Below, piece by piece: positions 10,150 to 19,885 of a stretch of 64,000 bases of DNA. Position 1 is the first letter of the stretch. Each line of letters begins with the position of its first letter. The DNA comes from Karstenula rhodostoma CBS 690.94 (Eukaryota > Ascomycota > Dothideomycetes > Pleosporales > Didymosphaeriaceae), in contig MU001514.1 in assembly GCA_010093485.1 (NCBI GenBank), forward strand, positions 408,266-472,265, written 5' to 3'. The position numbers and the translations under genes were made by a program. The notes under the pieces were generated by a model that saw only the letters and a program-made list of their open reading frames with translations, was not told the DNA's origin and made no database searches.

Positions 10150-11711
10150 ATGGCTTCTGAGGATATGGTCTTTATCGAAAGCGGACCGTCGATGCAGTTG
10201 GTCCCGTCCTCTTCACTCGAATCATCGGACGGAACGAACGCTTCCAGCCAGACAGAGTTCCCCCAGACCTATTCAATAACTTCACCAACCGCTGCTGCTC
10301 CATCTCTGGGCTGCAACCCGTACGGGATTGCTATTAGATCCAAGCATGGGATTGCTTCTTATCCGCCGATACCTACGAAATCGTCGGATCTCCAGCATTG
10401 CTGCCATGGAATCTATCAGCAAAACGACAAGCTGGCGAAGTTGGAAGATTCGTACGAACTCCCTCCCGGTCTTATCAACCTTCCACCTCCTCCTGTTTAC
10501 AACGGTTCAACATCGGGGTGGTTGACTCCAGGGACACGCACAAAGCCTAAGAAAGCTTCTCGGACACCTCCTTCTCCTACTTTCAAGGTAAGTTATCTGT
10601 TCCTTCAAAGTCTACTACTGACGACCGGAGAAGTCTTCGATTTCTTTGCCTCCGGTAAGACCTGAACAATGAACCTGTTGGGAAGATTGGCTGACATGTT
10701 AGCCACCGCCGCCGCTCCAAGCAATGAGTCTACCTCCTCCGCCTCCTCCTCCACCACCACCACCACCGCCTGCACAAGTAGTTATGCCTCCTCCCCCTTT
10801 TCCGTTACCTCCCATGGCAGGTTCAGTGAGTTGTACCCAGAGTCGTCATTGGATTCGAACAAGCTAATGCAAGAAAGATTCCTCCACCAATGCCAATGGC
10901 TCCTCCTCCTCCACCATCCCCTCCATACAAGCCGACTAGATCACGGAGTCTGCGTTTCCTACCCGACGACTACAATGATGCCTCAACACCAGCAGAGCTC
11001 ATACCCGTCCGATACTCTGGCGAGTCACCGCTCGATACCGGCTGCGTGGTCCGCATCGCGCCCTTCAGACGCAATGTCCTGACAACCTTCCACCGCGCCC
11101 AAATTGCCGATTTTGAAGAAGTGAAATGGATTCTTCAACACGGCACTACCGACGTCTGGTACGAAAAGCCTAAGCGTTCCTGGCTCCGTCAACAGGACTC
11201 ATTCGAGGCCTCCGGGTGCGATACGGACGAGCTGGAGGCTCTGGAGAACGCCAGGCCCGTCAGTCTGGAGACCCCGCGTATTTGGGCTTCTGCTGCGCTC
11301 GTCACGCCCTCTGATGATGACATCTTCGACTGCACTGCTGGACATTCCATCGACGATGCTTTTTCAGGTGCCTGTCCGACCTGCACTGAAGACAAGAGCG
11401 AGGTACTGGATGCAACACCGCTGGTATACTTTGTCGTTCTGTCTACGTGCCAGGCCAGTGAGCCTTTCATTCACGGAGCGCACTTCAACGGCAGACAGAT
11501 CTACAAGTTGATCCGTTGCGGTAGTCGAGAGAGCGCAGTGGCCGAAGCTTTCTATGCTTCGGGCGTAAACGGGTGGAGTGTTACATTCAGCTGCATCATG
11601 CGGGCCGATGATGAGCTGGAGGGGGGCGAAACGAAGATCAAGAGGGTAGATGAGCTGTGGGTCCTTGGCGAGGACGAGGAAGAGGACGACTGCACGAGGG
11701 TGTTTTTCTAA
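10150..11711 (+). CDS. Proline-rich protein of unknown function with a 21-nt micro-exon
   Basis: Modelled as five exons: 10150-10587, 10634-10654, 10703-10825, 10878-11711 with introns of 46, 48 and 52 bp; the second exon is only 21 nt (SSISLPP). The total is about 471 residues. Residues 1-145 are Ser/Thr/Pro-rich; a poly-Pro stretch (PPPPPPPPPPPPPAQ type) spans the micro-exon and exon 3; the last 270 residues look folded, with GCVVRIAPFRRNVLTTFHRA, WILQHGTTDVWYEKPKRSWL and a Cys pair ACPTCTE, ending in an acidic tail. The intron 3 acceptor at 10877 is chosen because the one at 10873 breaks the frame. I do not recognise the family. A cytoplasmic actin- or WW/SH3-binding role would only be a guess from the Pro runs. 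Confidence 0.6.
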
Positions 11712-12736
11712 ACACTCGCATTGCTGGAGCCATACGGGTTCCAACTTTCGTGGCTTTGCTTGCCCCTCGTTTGGTCCCCCTTTCAGCTCTCCTCTTTCTC
11801 GACCGCACCTTCCGGCTACCACCACTTTCCGAACGATATACATCTCCATCGACTGAACACCCAGACAGCGGGGCGTTAGCTATCTAGCCAATCATACCAC
11901 CACTCCCTACAGCCATTATCTCAACTACTAGTTTATTGCGTTGCACAGCAGCAGTTTCCCGATAGCACATGCATGGAAAACACATACATGCATTGCTGCG
12001 CCCTCTCCTCTCCACACACTCGTTAACTCGCCTATTTTCTATGTTCCTGCTTCCACGACTCCTACACTATCATATGCGCCTATAATAGCTACCTGTGCAT
12101 CAGATACAGAGGATGCTAGGGAGGCCAATCGCACGCAGCCACGACTCTGGCGGCAGTATCCTGCGTCCTCCCTCTGGCTGTGGCTAATCTGAGCGAATCC
12201 TTGGGTTCGCATGATTCCTGAGGTATTATAGGATTGAGGGGATTGAGGGGGCAGGGCGGGCGGTTGTTGGGCTGCTACGCGTCTATCGGTGTAGGAACTT
12301 TGTGAGGTTGAAGCTGATAGGGTTATTCGGATAGGACGCCGGAGCGGAGTTTAGTTTTGCAACGATTCATTACTACGAGATTGTCATTACGGTCGTGAAA
12401 TTTGCAAGACGAGGCACAGCGCGCAGTCTCGTTTTCTGACCTGGTCGATGTAACGGTGCGTGCTTCTCCGAAGCATCCATGGGTGGCTTGCAGCTTCGTG
12501 TCACCATTGACCCACGTATGCGCCAGCTCGAGCATATGCAGTCCATCTACAGGCACGACGACTAACCACCGTGCCCACCAGGCGTGCCCTCTGCTGCGGC
12601 CCACATGCCGTCTTCCCCGCCCGAGTCGGGCTTGAGGCCACGTGACACGACCCTCACCCTCAGAGTCCAGCGCATCCCCACCCTCTGCCCCATATCGATT
12701 CCTACACTTCCTTACAATATCGCCTCCCCACCCCCC
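11712..12736. other. Convergent intergenic region
   Basis: One kilobase between the 3' ends of the Pro-rich gene (+) and the CoA-binding gene (-). A GAGGGGATT/GAGGGGG short repeat is seen near 12236-12256. No gene seen. Confidence 0.35.
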
Positions 12737-13274
12737 TCACAGCCTAGACCACTCCCTCCCCGCAGCCTGCAGCCCCTCCTCCCCATCAACCAACACACAC
12801 CACCCCTCCCCGCCGTTCCCGCCATCCCCTCCAATCGCAGCCTTGAACTCTCTCCTCGCGTACTCGATAACCTCGTCGTCAAAGGTACCCGGTTGCAGCC
12901 ACACGGCCTGTATACCCGCCTCTTTTGCCTCCCGGAGGACTTGCTTTGTCACGGCCGGCGGCGTTATGACGGAGAGCGAGTAGGAGGATGGGTCCTCGAG
13001 GTGGGAGGGCGAGGGTGTGGTGGGGTGGGTGCCAGAGAGGACGGAGATGGTGGGCGCGCGGGGGTTGAGGGGGGTTACGGGGAGGGAGTGGCGGAGGTAC
13101 CACGCGAATACTGATTATGTTAACTGTTTGTGGCCGGGCAGAAGAGTGTAGAGTGAATTTGGGGGGGAAGAGAGGGAGGTAGGTACCTTTGTGGCCGTAC
13201 TTGGAGGGGTCGCTGGATGCGCCTGCGACGGCGAAGCGCGGGGAGGAGAAGAAGGTCTTTAGTGCGGCTTCCAT
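12737..13274 (-). CDS. CoA-binding (Rossmann-fold) domain protein
   Basis: Two exons on the minus strand: 13274-13187 and 13110-12737, separated by a 76-bp GT-AG intron (13186-13111); 153 residues. The protein matches the small YccU-type CoA_binding family: FFSSPRFAVAGASSDPSKYG at the start (nucleotide-binding loop AGASSDPSKYGHK), then VFAWYLRHSLPVTPLNPRAP, SYSLSVITPPAVTKQVLREA and the late block AGIQAVWLQPGTFDDEVIEY. Members bind CoA or a similar nucleotide; the physiological role in fungi is not settled. It ends in a Gly-rich segment. The next gene, a dehydrogenase, is on the same strand further right. Confidence 0.88.
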
Positions 13275-13520
13275 GTCTAGGGTGCGTTGTTGGCCGCGGG
13301 TTTGGGGTGTTGGAAGGGTTGTAGAAATATATCTTCACACGCTACGGCTATGGAAATGCTGCGATGTTTGCTGCGTGTATTATACAGCGATGACCGGACC
13401 CTGAAGCCGAGGCACGCGTCACGCCATTGGCGCGCTCGTTCGCGTGTTCCCTTTCTCCTTCTTCATCCATTACCACCTTCCCTCTGCTACGATTAATTCC
13501 AAATCGCACACACACAAACA

Positions 13521-14234
13521 TTACCACGGAATCTGCCCGCCATCAAATCGAAAGAACTTGCCGCTATCCTCCTTCCTCAGCCCAGAAATCACCTCCAACA
13601 TGCCCGAAATGCTAACCTCCGGCTCCACAAACGCGCCCTTGCCCCCCATCCGCGTCTTCACCCACCCGGGATCCATGCAGATGACGATCGCGTGACTCCG
13701 CTTCAGATCCTTGGCTTGGTGCAGACTCAGCATGTTCAGCGCCGCTTTGCTGATGCTGTACGTGCAGCACTTGGACACATCGCGTGCAACCGTCAGACTG
13801 GCGAGGCCAGTAGACATGTTCATGACCACGGCGCCGCGCGCCAGATACCGTCGCAGCGTCTCGACGATCTTGGCGGGGCCCAGGACGTTGACGTCCATGT
13901 GGCGCTGCAGCGACGCGGGGCCTATGGATAGCGACGTGTCCGAGGACGTCGCGTTGATGCCCGCGATGTTGAAGAGGTAGTTCAAGTTTTCGCCCGTCTT
14001 GGAAAGGATTTCTGCCACGCGGAACTCCAGGCTGGCAATGGAGTCGGTGGAGGAGACGTCGCATTCGATGATGTGGACGTTGGCGTTGGCATGGGCGAGC
14101 TCTTTAAGGGCATCGAGGTCGCTTCTGCGCGAGCGGACGGCCGCGATGATGCTGTTTGTAGGCGCCGCGGAGAGTTGCCGTACGAATTCGAGGCCGATGC
14201 CCCGGTTCGCCCCCGTGAGGAAGTAGGTGGGCAT
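13521..14234 (-). CDS. Short-chain dehydrogenase/reductase (C-factor-like)
   Basis: Intronless 237-residue protein of the NAD(P)-dependent SDR family. It shows the nucleotide-binding motif TGANRGIG at residues 7-14, an acidic position CDVSS after beta-4, the structural NIAG motif, the catalytic Ser in NMSTG and the YSISK catalytic Tyr/Lys pair, followed by DPGWVKTRMGG. Length is normal for a classical SDR, and the short loop pattern resembles the C-factor/sniffer subgroup. The substrate cannot be told. No signal peptide, so probably cytosolic. It is separated from the CoA-binding gene by about 250 bp and transcribed in the same direction, with no sign of functional linkage. Confidence 0.9.
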   Translation of the reverse strand: MPTYFLTGANRGIGLEFVRQLSAAPTNSIIAAVRSRRSDLDALKELAHANANVHIIECDVSSTDSIASLEFRVAEILSKTGENLNYLFNIAGINATSSDTSLSIGPASLQRHMDVNVLGPAKIVETLRRYLARGAVVMNMSTGLASLTVARDVSKCCTYSISKAALNMLSLHQAKDLKRSHAIVICMDPGWVKTRMGGKGAFVEPEVSISGMLEVISGLRKEDSGKFFRFDGGQIPW

Positions 14235-15180
14235 TGTGATATGTGCAGGGCTGGCGTAGTGATTAGAATGTGTTTCGTTTCAATCGCGGCCTGTCACGGG
14301 CTGGCCTCGTTCTTGCACCGAGATGTCCGACGCTGAACGGTAGTCGTTCGTGCGATTTGCGTATGTTGCTTGCACTGCCCATATTGACCGGCCGGTCGTT
14401 ATATGTGAACCTTCAAGCGCGATGAAACCGGGTGGGCCGGCGAGCATATGCGCGATGTGAGCCCTGATCTGCAGCCCCTGCACGTCATGCGATGATGAAC
14501 TGCTACTCGGGGGGTACTTGAGCTTCATGCGCGCCAAAGCTGCAGTTTCGAATGTGCTGAAAATCCGCTGCTGAGGTGCTTGGGAGCTTGGAAGGTGGTA
14601 TGGGTTGTGTAATGAGAGGTCCGTGGCAGGTGTCAAGGGGTTTTTGTGTTTCAGGGTGGCACTCTCCTCAGGGGTTGCGTGATGAGGTGGTGAGAATCGA
14701 AGATTCAGATGTAGTAGGGCTGAGTCCTTTATGCGCCTCGAACCTCGAGTATAGGTGTCTTAACACAGTACCGTACATCGGGCGTGGTGCAGCTTCGAGT
14801 TGGGACACGATGACCTCAATTTTTTCCTGTCGCTACGACAGCCTCGTTCGATCAAGAAATCAGACCATGTGTTGGTCTGCGTATGGACAAATATCTGCTC
14901 GTTGAGCAATGCCTCACAGGATGTGTACTAACACCTCGACTAAAAGCTACAGTGGCCACTATGGCCAAAAGTGGAGATTTTAACAGTCCGGAGCTTCTCG
15001 GCGAAATACAACATTTAAAACTTAGTATCTTCAACAGCAACTACATCCCAACCAACATCAATCCCCATCACACACAGATTTATAAAAAGGAAGAAAGTGG
15101 CCGTTGTTCTCGAAACGCCAACGCCGACGACATATCCCTCCTCCAGCTTCCCTTCTTTTCGAAATCAACATCTCACCACC
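14235..15180. promoter_or_regulatory. Divergent intergenic region with a TATA box upstream of the UPF0303 gene
   Basis: Promoters of the SDR gene (-) and the UPF0303 gene (+). A TATAAAAAGG box lies at 15081-15090, about 100 bases before the UPF0303 ATG, and the leader ends CTCACCACC. An open frame at 14636-14280 (minus) has no supporting features and was left out. Confidence 0.5.
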
Positions 15181-15708
15181 ATGGCCTCCTCCACCTTCAA
15201 GCCCCTAGGCGAAGCCCCCCGCGACATTGACGCAATCATCGCCCAAGAGCGCGCCTCCCCGCTCCCCGCCTTCAACGCCCGCATCGCCTACCGCCTCGGC
15301 ACCGCCCTCCACACGCGCCTCCTCACCTTCCCTGCCCCAGCCTGCATCCACATCTCCACCGTCACCACGCCCCCGCACGTCCTCTACCACGCGGTAACCA
15401 ACGACGGCACCGCGCTCGACAACGACTTCTGGATCGCGCGGAAGCGCAACAGCGTCATTCGGTTTGGCGCGAGCACGTGGCGGCTGCATGTGAAGCATGA
15501 CGGGGACGAGAAGGCGTTTGCGGGGAAGGTTGGGGGTGAGGCGAAGGCCGCCGAGTATGCGATTCATGGGGGAGGAATGCCTATTTTTGTGAAGGGTGTG
15601 GAGTGGCCGGTTGGTGTGGTCGTGGTGAGTGGGTTGAAGCAGTGGGATGATCATATGGTTGTTGTTGAGGAGTTGGCGGGGGTCTGTAGGGCGTTGGAGG
15701 AGGAATAG
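15181..15708 (+). CDS. UPF0303 / Ybr137w-like HbpS-GlcG-fold protein
   Basis: Intronless 175-residue protein. The start is set at 15181 (CACCATGG) rather than the upstream in-frame Met at 15097, because the family begins close to this point. The conserved core is GTALDNDFWIARKRNSVIRF, followed by EYAIHGGGMPIF and VVVSGLKQWDDHMVVVEEL; these match yeast Ybr137w and the UPF0303 branch of the heme-degrading-like HbpS/GlcG (DUF336) fold. Yeast Ybr137w is a cytosolic decamer linked to the Get4-Get5 tail-anchored-protein pathway. The function here is inferred from that family only. A TATA box stands 100 bp upstream. Confidence 0.88.
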   Translation: MASSTFKPLGEAPRDIDAIIAQERASPLPAFNARIAYRLGTALHTRLLTFPAPACIHISTVTTPPHVLYHAVTNDGTALDNDFWIARKRNSVIRFGASTWRLHVKHDGDEKAFAGKVGGEAKAAEYAIHGGGMPIFVKGVEWPVGVVVVSGLKQWDDHMVVVEELAGVCRALEEE

Positions 15709-16018
15709 AGTGGGAAGTAAGGGGAGTCGTGTATTGTATGTTTTGGTTAGAGCAGGTAGGATTTCCGGGGAGTGTTGAGTGGTGAATTTGGGATTCAAGA
15801 TGGGCGGTAATGGATGATGTTGTATCACGGAGGTATTCCATTGCGAGGAGATTGAATAACCGCTATGTTCATATGAAGCATATTCTCCTTCAAACACCCC
15901 TTCTTTCTCTTGTGCATCATTGCTACTCAGAGTGAACTACTTCCCTGTAACCGTCGTCGCGACATACCGAACTTCTCTGAATGACATTTCCTAAAACATT
16001 CCATAACCCAGCAGCAAT
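15709..16018. other. Short intergenic region
   Basis: About 310 bp between two plus-strand genes; no gene seen. It must include the UPF0303 3' end and the promoter of the small Cys-rich gene. Confidence 0.35.
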
Positions 16019-16414
16019 ATGACGAGCACTTCATCCTCAACCCTCTGCCCCAGTTCTAGCAGCACCTGGACATGCTCAGCCTGCACCTGTACCAACACCG
16101 TGCCCGAAGCCGAAGAAAACTACTGGAAGTGCGATTCATGCTGCAAAATTTATCTTATCGACGGACTGGACAAGCTCATGAACAAGCCCGAGAGTGGTGA
16201 TCCAAATTCAGAGTCGCGGTCAAAGGCAGAGCAGAAGCGCAAAGCAAAGCATGAGCAAAATGAACGTGTAGGAGAGTGGCTGGCGCAGAGTGAACCAGTT
16301 GGCTTTCCGGATGATGAACCTGAGTATAGGGAGAATGGGTGCTTTTGCTGGGTATTGCTTTGGAAGAGGTGTGAGGGGTTCATAAAGAGGCGAGGGAAGG
16401 ATAAACCAGAGTAG
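16019..16414 (+). CDS. Small Cys-rich protein, possible RanBP2-type zinc finger
   Basis: Intronless 131-residue protein. Residues 1-16 are Ser/Thr-rich. Then follows W-x-C-x2-C-x3-N ... W-x-C-x2-C (WTCSACTCTN then WKCDSCCK), which is like a RanBP2-type finger but with ten instead of six residues between Asn and the third Cys. The middle is highly charged (Lys/Glu/Gln) and the C-terminus has a Cys/Trp cluster (NGCFCWVLLWKRCEGF) then a basic tail. RanBP2 fingers bind ubiquitin or RNA. Whether this divergent finger is functional is unknown. Being short and single-exon, it could also be a lineage-specific protein. Confidence 0.55.
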   Translation: MTSTSSSTLCPSSSSTWTCSACTCTNTVPEAEENYWKCDSCCKIYLIDGLDKLMNKPESGDPNSESRSKAEQKRKAKHEQNERVGEWLAQSEPVGFPDDEPEYRENGCFCWVLLWKRCEGFIKRRGKDKPE

Positions 16415-17386
16415 TAAGCGTCTAGTTGGGGGGAGGGGTATCGTGGTGGAACTGATTTATCTTTTCAGAGCGGGTTCCAGACTCGTCATTTATCGCGTTG
16501 CACGAATCTTCCCAGCACAAATTCAGCTATTATTGGGGTGCCTCACGATCTCAACAACAATATCCACAACTCGCAGTACGTGCAAACAAGCCAGGCAGAA
16601 CATCGATGACGCGGATCACGTGTTTCAGCGGTTGTCATGGTAGAATACCAAAGTTCAACCTTATACAACACGAATCCATTCAGTAAGCTTACTAGATTAG
16701 CAAGCCTACTTGGCCACTAAGTCCCTACGTACCCTTCATATGAAAGCTGTCAGGATCATTTTCAGTATCTCCGGTCTATAAGATACACGACCGGAGTAAA
16801 GAGCTTGGATGGATATTGAATTCAGAAGCTGAACTTCACGGAGCAGGGAATACTCCACGAGATGCATGTGTAGCCAGAGACGAGAAGCATGTGCACCCTA
16901 CGAGACTACGTGTCGATTGACTCATCGCGATATATGCCTTCGCAATGCAAGGCACAGTCCAGGCCGTGGTCTGGGTTCGAGAATTCTCCCAAATAGTTTA
17001 TTACCCCCATCGACAAATAAAGCAAAATGACATACTTTGCCACGGCCCTCACAGACTGGAACAACATAACCTTCATGGGCCCCATTTACTTCAGACACAC
17101 CGCATCTGGGACGTACTAGCAACTAAAGCTTCTTATCTGGCACGAATAAATTTCCCTCGCTACAGCTTTCTAGTAAGCTCCACGTGGCCCCATAGATTTT
17201 TACAATGAAAGGTCTCAGCCCGCCCTACCCACATAGTTCAAACCAGCACGTATTGGGAAGGTTCTTCACCTTTCACCTTGTTTACTGCGCTCGGTCGCTC
17301 GACACCCAGCATACATAAATACCTCCACCCCGCAACACCACTCGCTTCCAGCACAACTGCAAGCACTCAACCGTTGGGCACCTCGA
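16415..17386. other. Intergenic region
   Basis: About 1 kb, more A/T-rich than the neighbours, with only short frames. It includes the promoter of the gene at 17387. Nothing else recognised. Confidence 0.35.
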
Positions 17387-18445
17387 ATGACCGAGAGTTC
17401 CCTTACAATGTCTGAGCTTGTCGTATCACCTTTCACGCCGCAGCCGATCGCGAGCACCGAGCCAGCGAACCTCGTCCACGAGAGCAAAATCCCGCCTATT
17501 GCCAGCAAAGTCCGCAATCAACTCGCACATCAGCAAATTGGCGCCACTCCCGTATCTCTTTCGTTCGCGCTCCCCACATCCCTCGCATTCTTCAAGCGCC
17601 TAACATGGGAACTTAGCCCAGCAACCGGCCCCGATATCGATCACACCACCGCAACCGCCATTGCGACGCACATCCCGACTCTGAAAACCGACGCAATCCA
17701 GTCCGCCCTCTGTCTCGGCGTCGGCCACACCGGTGTGACTGATGCTACCAAAGACCAATACCCGCACTTGTACGTCGTGTTCCCGCACCGACAACGCCCC
17801 ATCGACGAAGACTTCTGGCGCCTGTGGCACACCGAGATCTTCAAGCCCGCCTTCGACGAAGCCTGGATTTCGAGTAGACTGGTGGTCGTCTACGAGGACG
17901 CGGGTTTGCAGTGGACCACAGAGAAGGCGGCGCCGACGGCTGAGCAGGTCCTCGACCGCTTCTACAATGTACCCCAGTACCGACGTTACCGCCCTCAAAC
18001 CTCGGAGTGGCCGAAGTGGGTTGATTCGTGGGAGTTCTCTGAAGCACAGGATCGGTATACCCTATCGAAGGGGTCCGAAGGTGGGTTTTCGGACGCAAGG
18101 GCGCGGGTGTTTGATGAGGCGTGGAAGGCGATGCGAGATATGTTGAAGGGGGGCGACGAGCCGCGAGACATGTCGGATCCGATTTTGCTAGCGGTTTGGA
18201 AGAAGACGGTGGAGGTGCAGGAGCCGGTGTCCGATGATACTTTGGTCAAGAGCGTGGGGAAGGAGTGGGATGTGTATGTTGACTCGCGGTTTGTGGAGCA
18301 AGGCATGTTTGTTGTACATGTTGAAGGGCAGGGTGAACAAGATGTGGAGCCGGACGAAGAGCCCGAGGACAGCGGTGAAGACAGCCCTTCAGGCTGGGAG
18401 CCGAGCTTGCAGGGCGTTTTGCAGTGGGCCTGGTCGACTGGATGA
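17387..18445 (+). CDS. Hypothetical protein, intronless, acidic C-terminus
   Basis: 352 residues from the first Met, or 345 from the in-frame Met at 17408. The composition looks like a real globular protein: a basic/hydrophobic N-half, the block DQYPHLYVVFPHRQRPIDED with FWRLWHTEIFKPAFDEAWIS, an RFYNVPQYRRYRP segment, and a helical middle (DEAWKAMRDMLKG). The C-terminus is acidic (EPDEEPEDSGEDSPSG). No signal peptide or membrane segment. I do not recognise the family. Unlike most larger genes here it has no intron. Open frames in other registers overlap it but lack this composition. Confidence 0.65.
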   Translation: MTESSLTMSELVVSPFTPQPIASTEPANLVHESKIPPIASKVRNQLAHQQIGATPVSLSFALPTSLAFFKRLTWELSPATGPDIDHTTATAIATHIPTLKTDAIQSALCLGVGHTGVTDATKDQYPHLYVVFPHRQRPIDEDFWRLWHTEIFKPAFDEAWISSRLVVVYEDAGLQWTTEKAAPTAEQVLDRFYNVPQYRRYRPQTSEWPKWVDSWEFSEAQDRYTLSKGSEGGFSDARARVFDEAWKAMRDMLKGGDEPRDMSDPILLAVWKKTVEVQEPVSDDTLVKSVGKEWDVYVDSRFVEQGMFVVHVEGQGEQDVEPDEEPEDSGEDSPSGWEPSLQGVLQWAWSTG

Positions 18446-18988
18446 TTTTATGCACTGTCAGCTCAACGGAAGTGTTGTGATTGCTAGGCGAGCGTGGAAG
18501 AAACATAGAAGCTTCTTTGGTATGACATAAACTCGTCATTTCCTTCCTATCGGGACAATGTACAATGCACGCTTAAATCAGGTAATCTGCCATAAAAAGC
18601 CTTCTTTTGCATGCCGTTTCACTCAACCAATGCGAGCGATTATCAGTCTCGTCTACACATCTCATTTTAAGAATCCTCCACCTCTTTCTTGCGTAGACTG
18701 CCGGGGACTGTTCCCGCAATCGCCACTCTGGGACAAGGTTGAGCTGCAGTTATTGACCTACCACTGTATTCTGAAGACACTAGGCTTCGCTTTTAGCCTC
18801 CAGTGTATAGTGGTTCACCTTGTAACTGGAAGTGAAGTTCGTTATTTCAAGTTGTTGACCCCATCATCGAGGAGATCGAGCCGCCCGCCAACTTCGTTCT
18901 CGTGTCGACTCTATCTAGCAGATTACTCTCCTTCTTATCAGCTACACTCTACTTAGATAAGCGTCTTCCACGGCTATCAATCCTACCA
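18446..18988. other. Intergenic region before orphan gene
   Basis: Higher A/T content than the flanking genes and short frames only. Contains the likely promoter of the gene at 18989. Confidence 0.3.
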
Positions 18989-19885
18989 ATGCATTCTCAA
19001 CCGGACACAATAGTCTATAAGTCTATTGAGGACGAGGCGCCGACACCCTCTCGTGCTCAACAGGCTAGGCCTAATGACGAGCTACAAATCCACCAACGGG
19101 AACGTCATAGACGCAGCCGTGCCCCATCACCAGAGGAGAAGCTGGTAGCTTGCGAGGTAAGATTCCACTACACGTACTTATTAGGAAATGTGCACATACC
19201 AACGCGGGCACAGCATCGCTATGAACCCGCGCATACTATCTCTCCCTCAGCACAATTTGCTCTAAAGGCAATTAGCGAGCATGTCACGGTGCAAACATCC
19301 TTCAATTTCTCCGAAGAGACCCGGCTTAATGACGAGCTCACTTGGCGACTACGAGGGGACGACTTCAATATAACACAGACACTTATACTAGAAGATGTCG
19401 ACGCAGTCGTTGCCACAATCATCACATATATAAACGACGTAGTGGAGAATGGCACGACGCTCTCATGGCCTGTCTGGAAGGCCAGAGTAACGGAAGAGCA
19501 GTTGGCTTCGAGCAACAAGGAGGACAATGAGCATAGCAGCGCCTGGTCCCCCAGTCCAGCCTAAGCCGGTGCACCGGATACGTCATCCGTAAGTACTACA
19601 AGCCTCCTTCTTACTTCTAGTACGCTAATACATTTCTTCTATAAGCTTTCTTCTTCGAGCAAATGTGCCTCCAGTGCGGGCGATTATCGGCTGTTATCTA
19701 CAGATATATCGGCCTGACGCCCCTTAGTCTTCCACCTGTCTTAGTAAGTAAATCGCAATCTTCCCCTTGAGAACTAACACTAATATTGATCACAAGCAGC
19801 ATTATGCGAATACTCCCTTCGAGAATTTCCAAAACTGCTCGAAAAGACAGTACGCGATAGGGTTTCTTGCCTCGATCAGCTTTAA
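18989..19885 (+). CDS. Multi-exon orphan protein, unresolved 3' end
   Basis: Proposed exons: 18989-19156, 19214-19486, 19537-19588, 19646 to about 19743, then a last exon ending at TAA 19883-19885. The first intron (57 bp) is a multiple of three and open, so it may be retained. Introns 2-4 start GTAACG, GTAAGT and GTAAGT or GTAAAT. If splicing is as drawn, the product runs HRYEPAHTISPSAQFALKAI, WRLRGDDFNITQTLILED, RCTGYVIPFFFEQMCLQCGR, then a helical tail EYSLREFPKLLEKTVRD. The last donor is ambiguous: the strong GTAAGT gives another frame after the acceptor. Without splicing the frame stops at 19564. Codon use (many ATA, CTA, ACA) is more A/T-ending than in nearby genes. The family is not recognised. 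Confidence 0.4.

Noticed and set aside
16970..17000. Possible tRNA B-box (GGTTCGAGAATTC)
   Set aside because: It lacks the closing TCC and no matching A-box or acceptor stem was found nearby.
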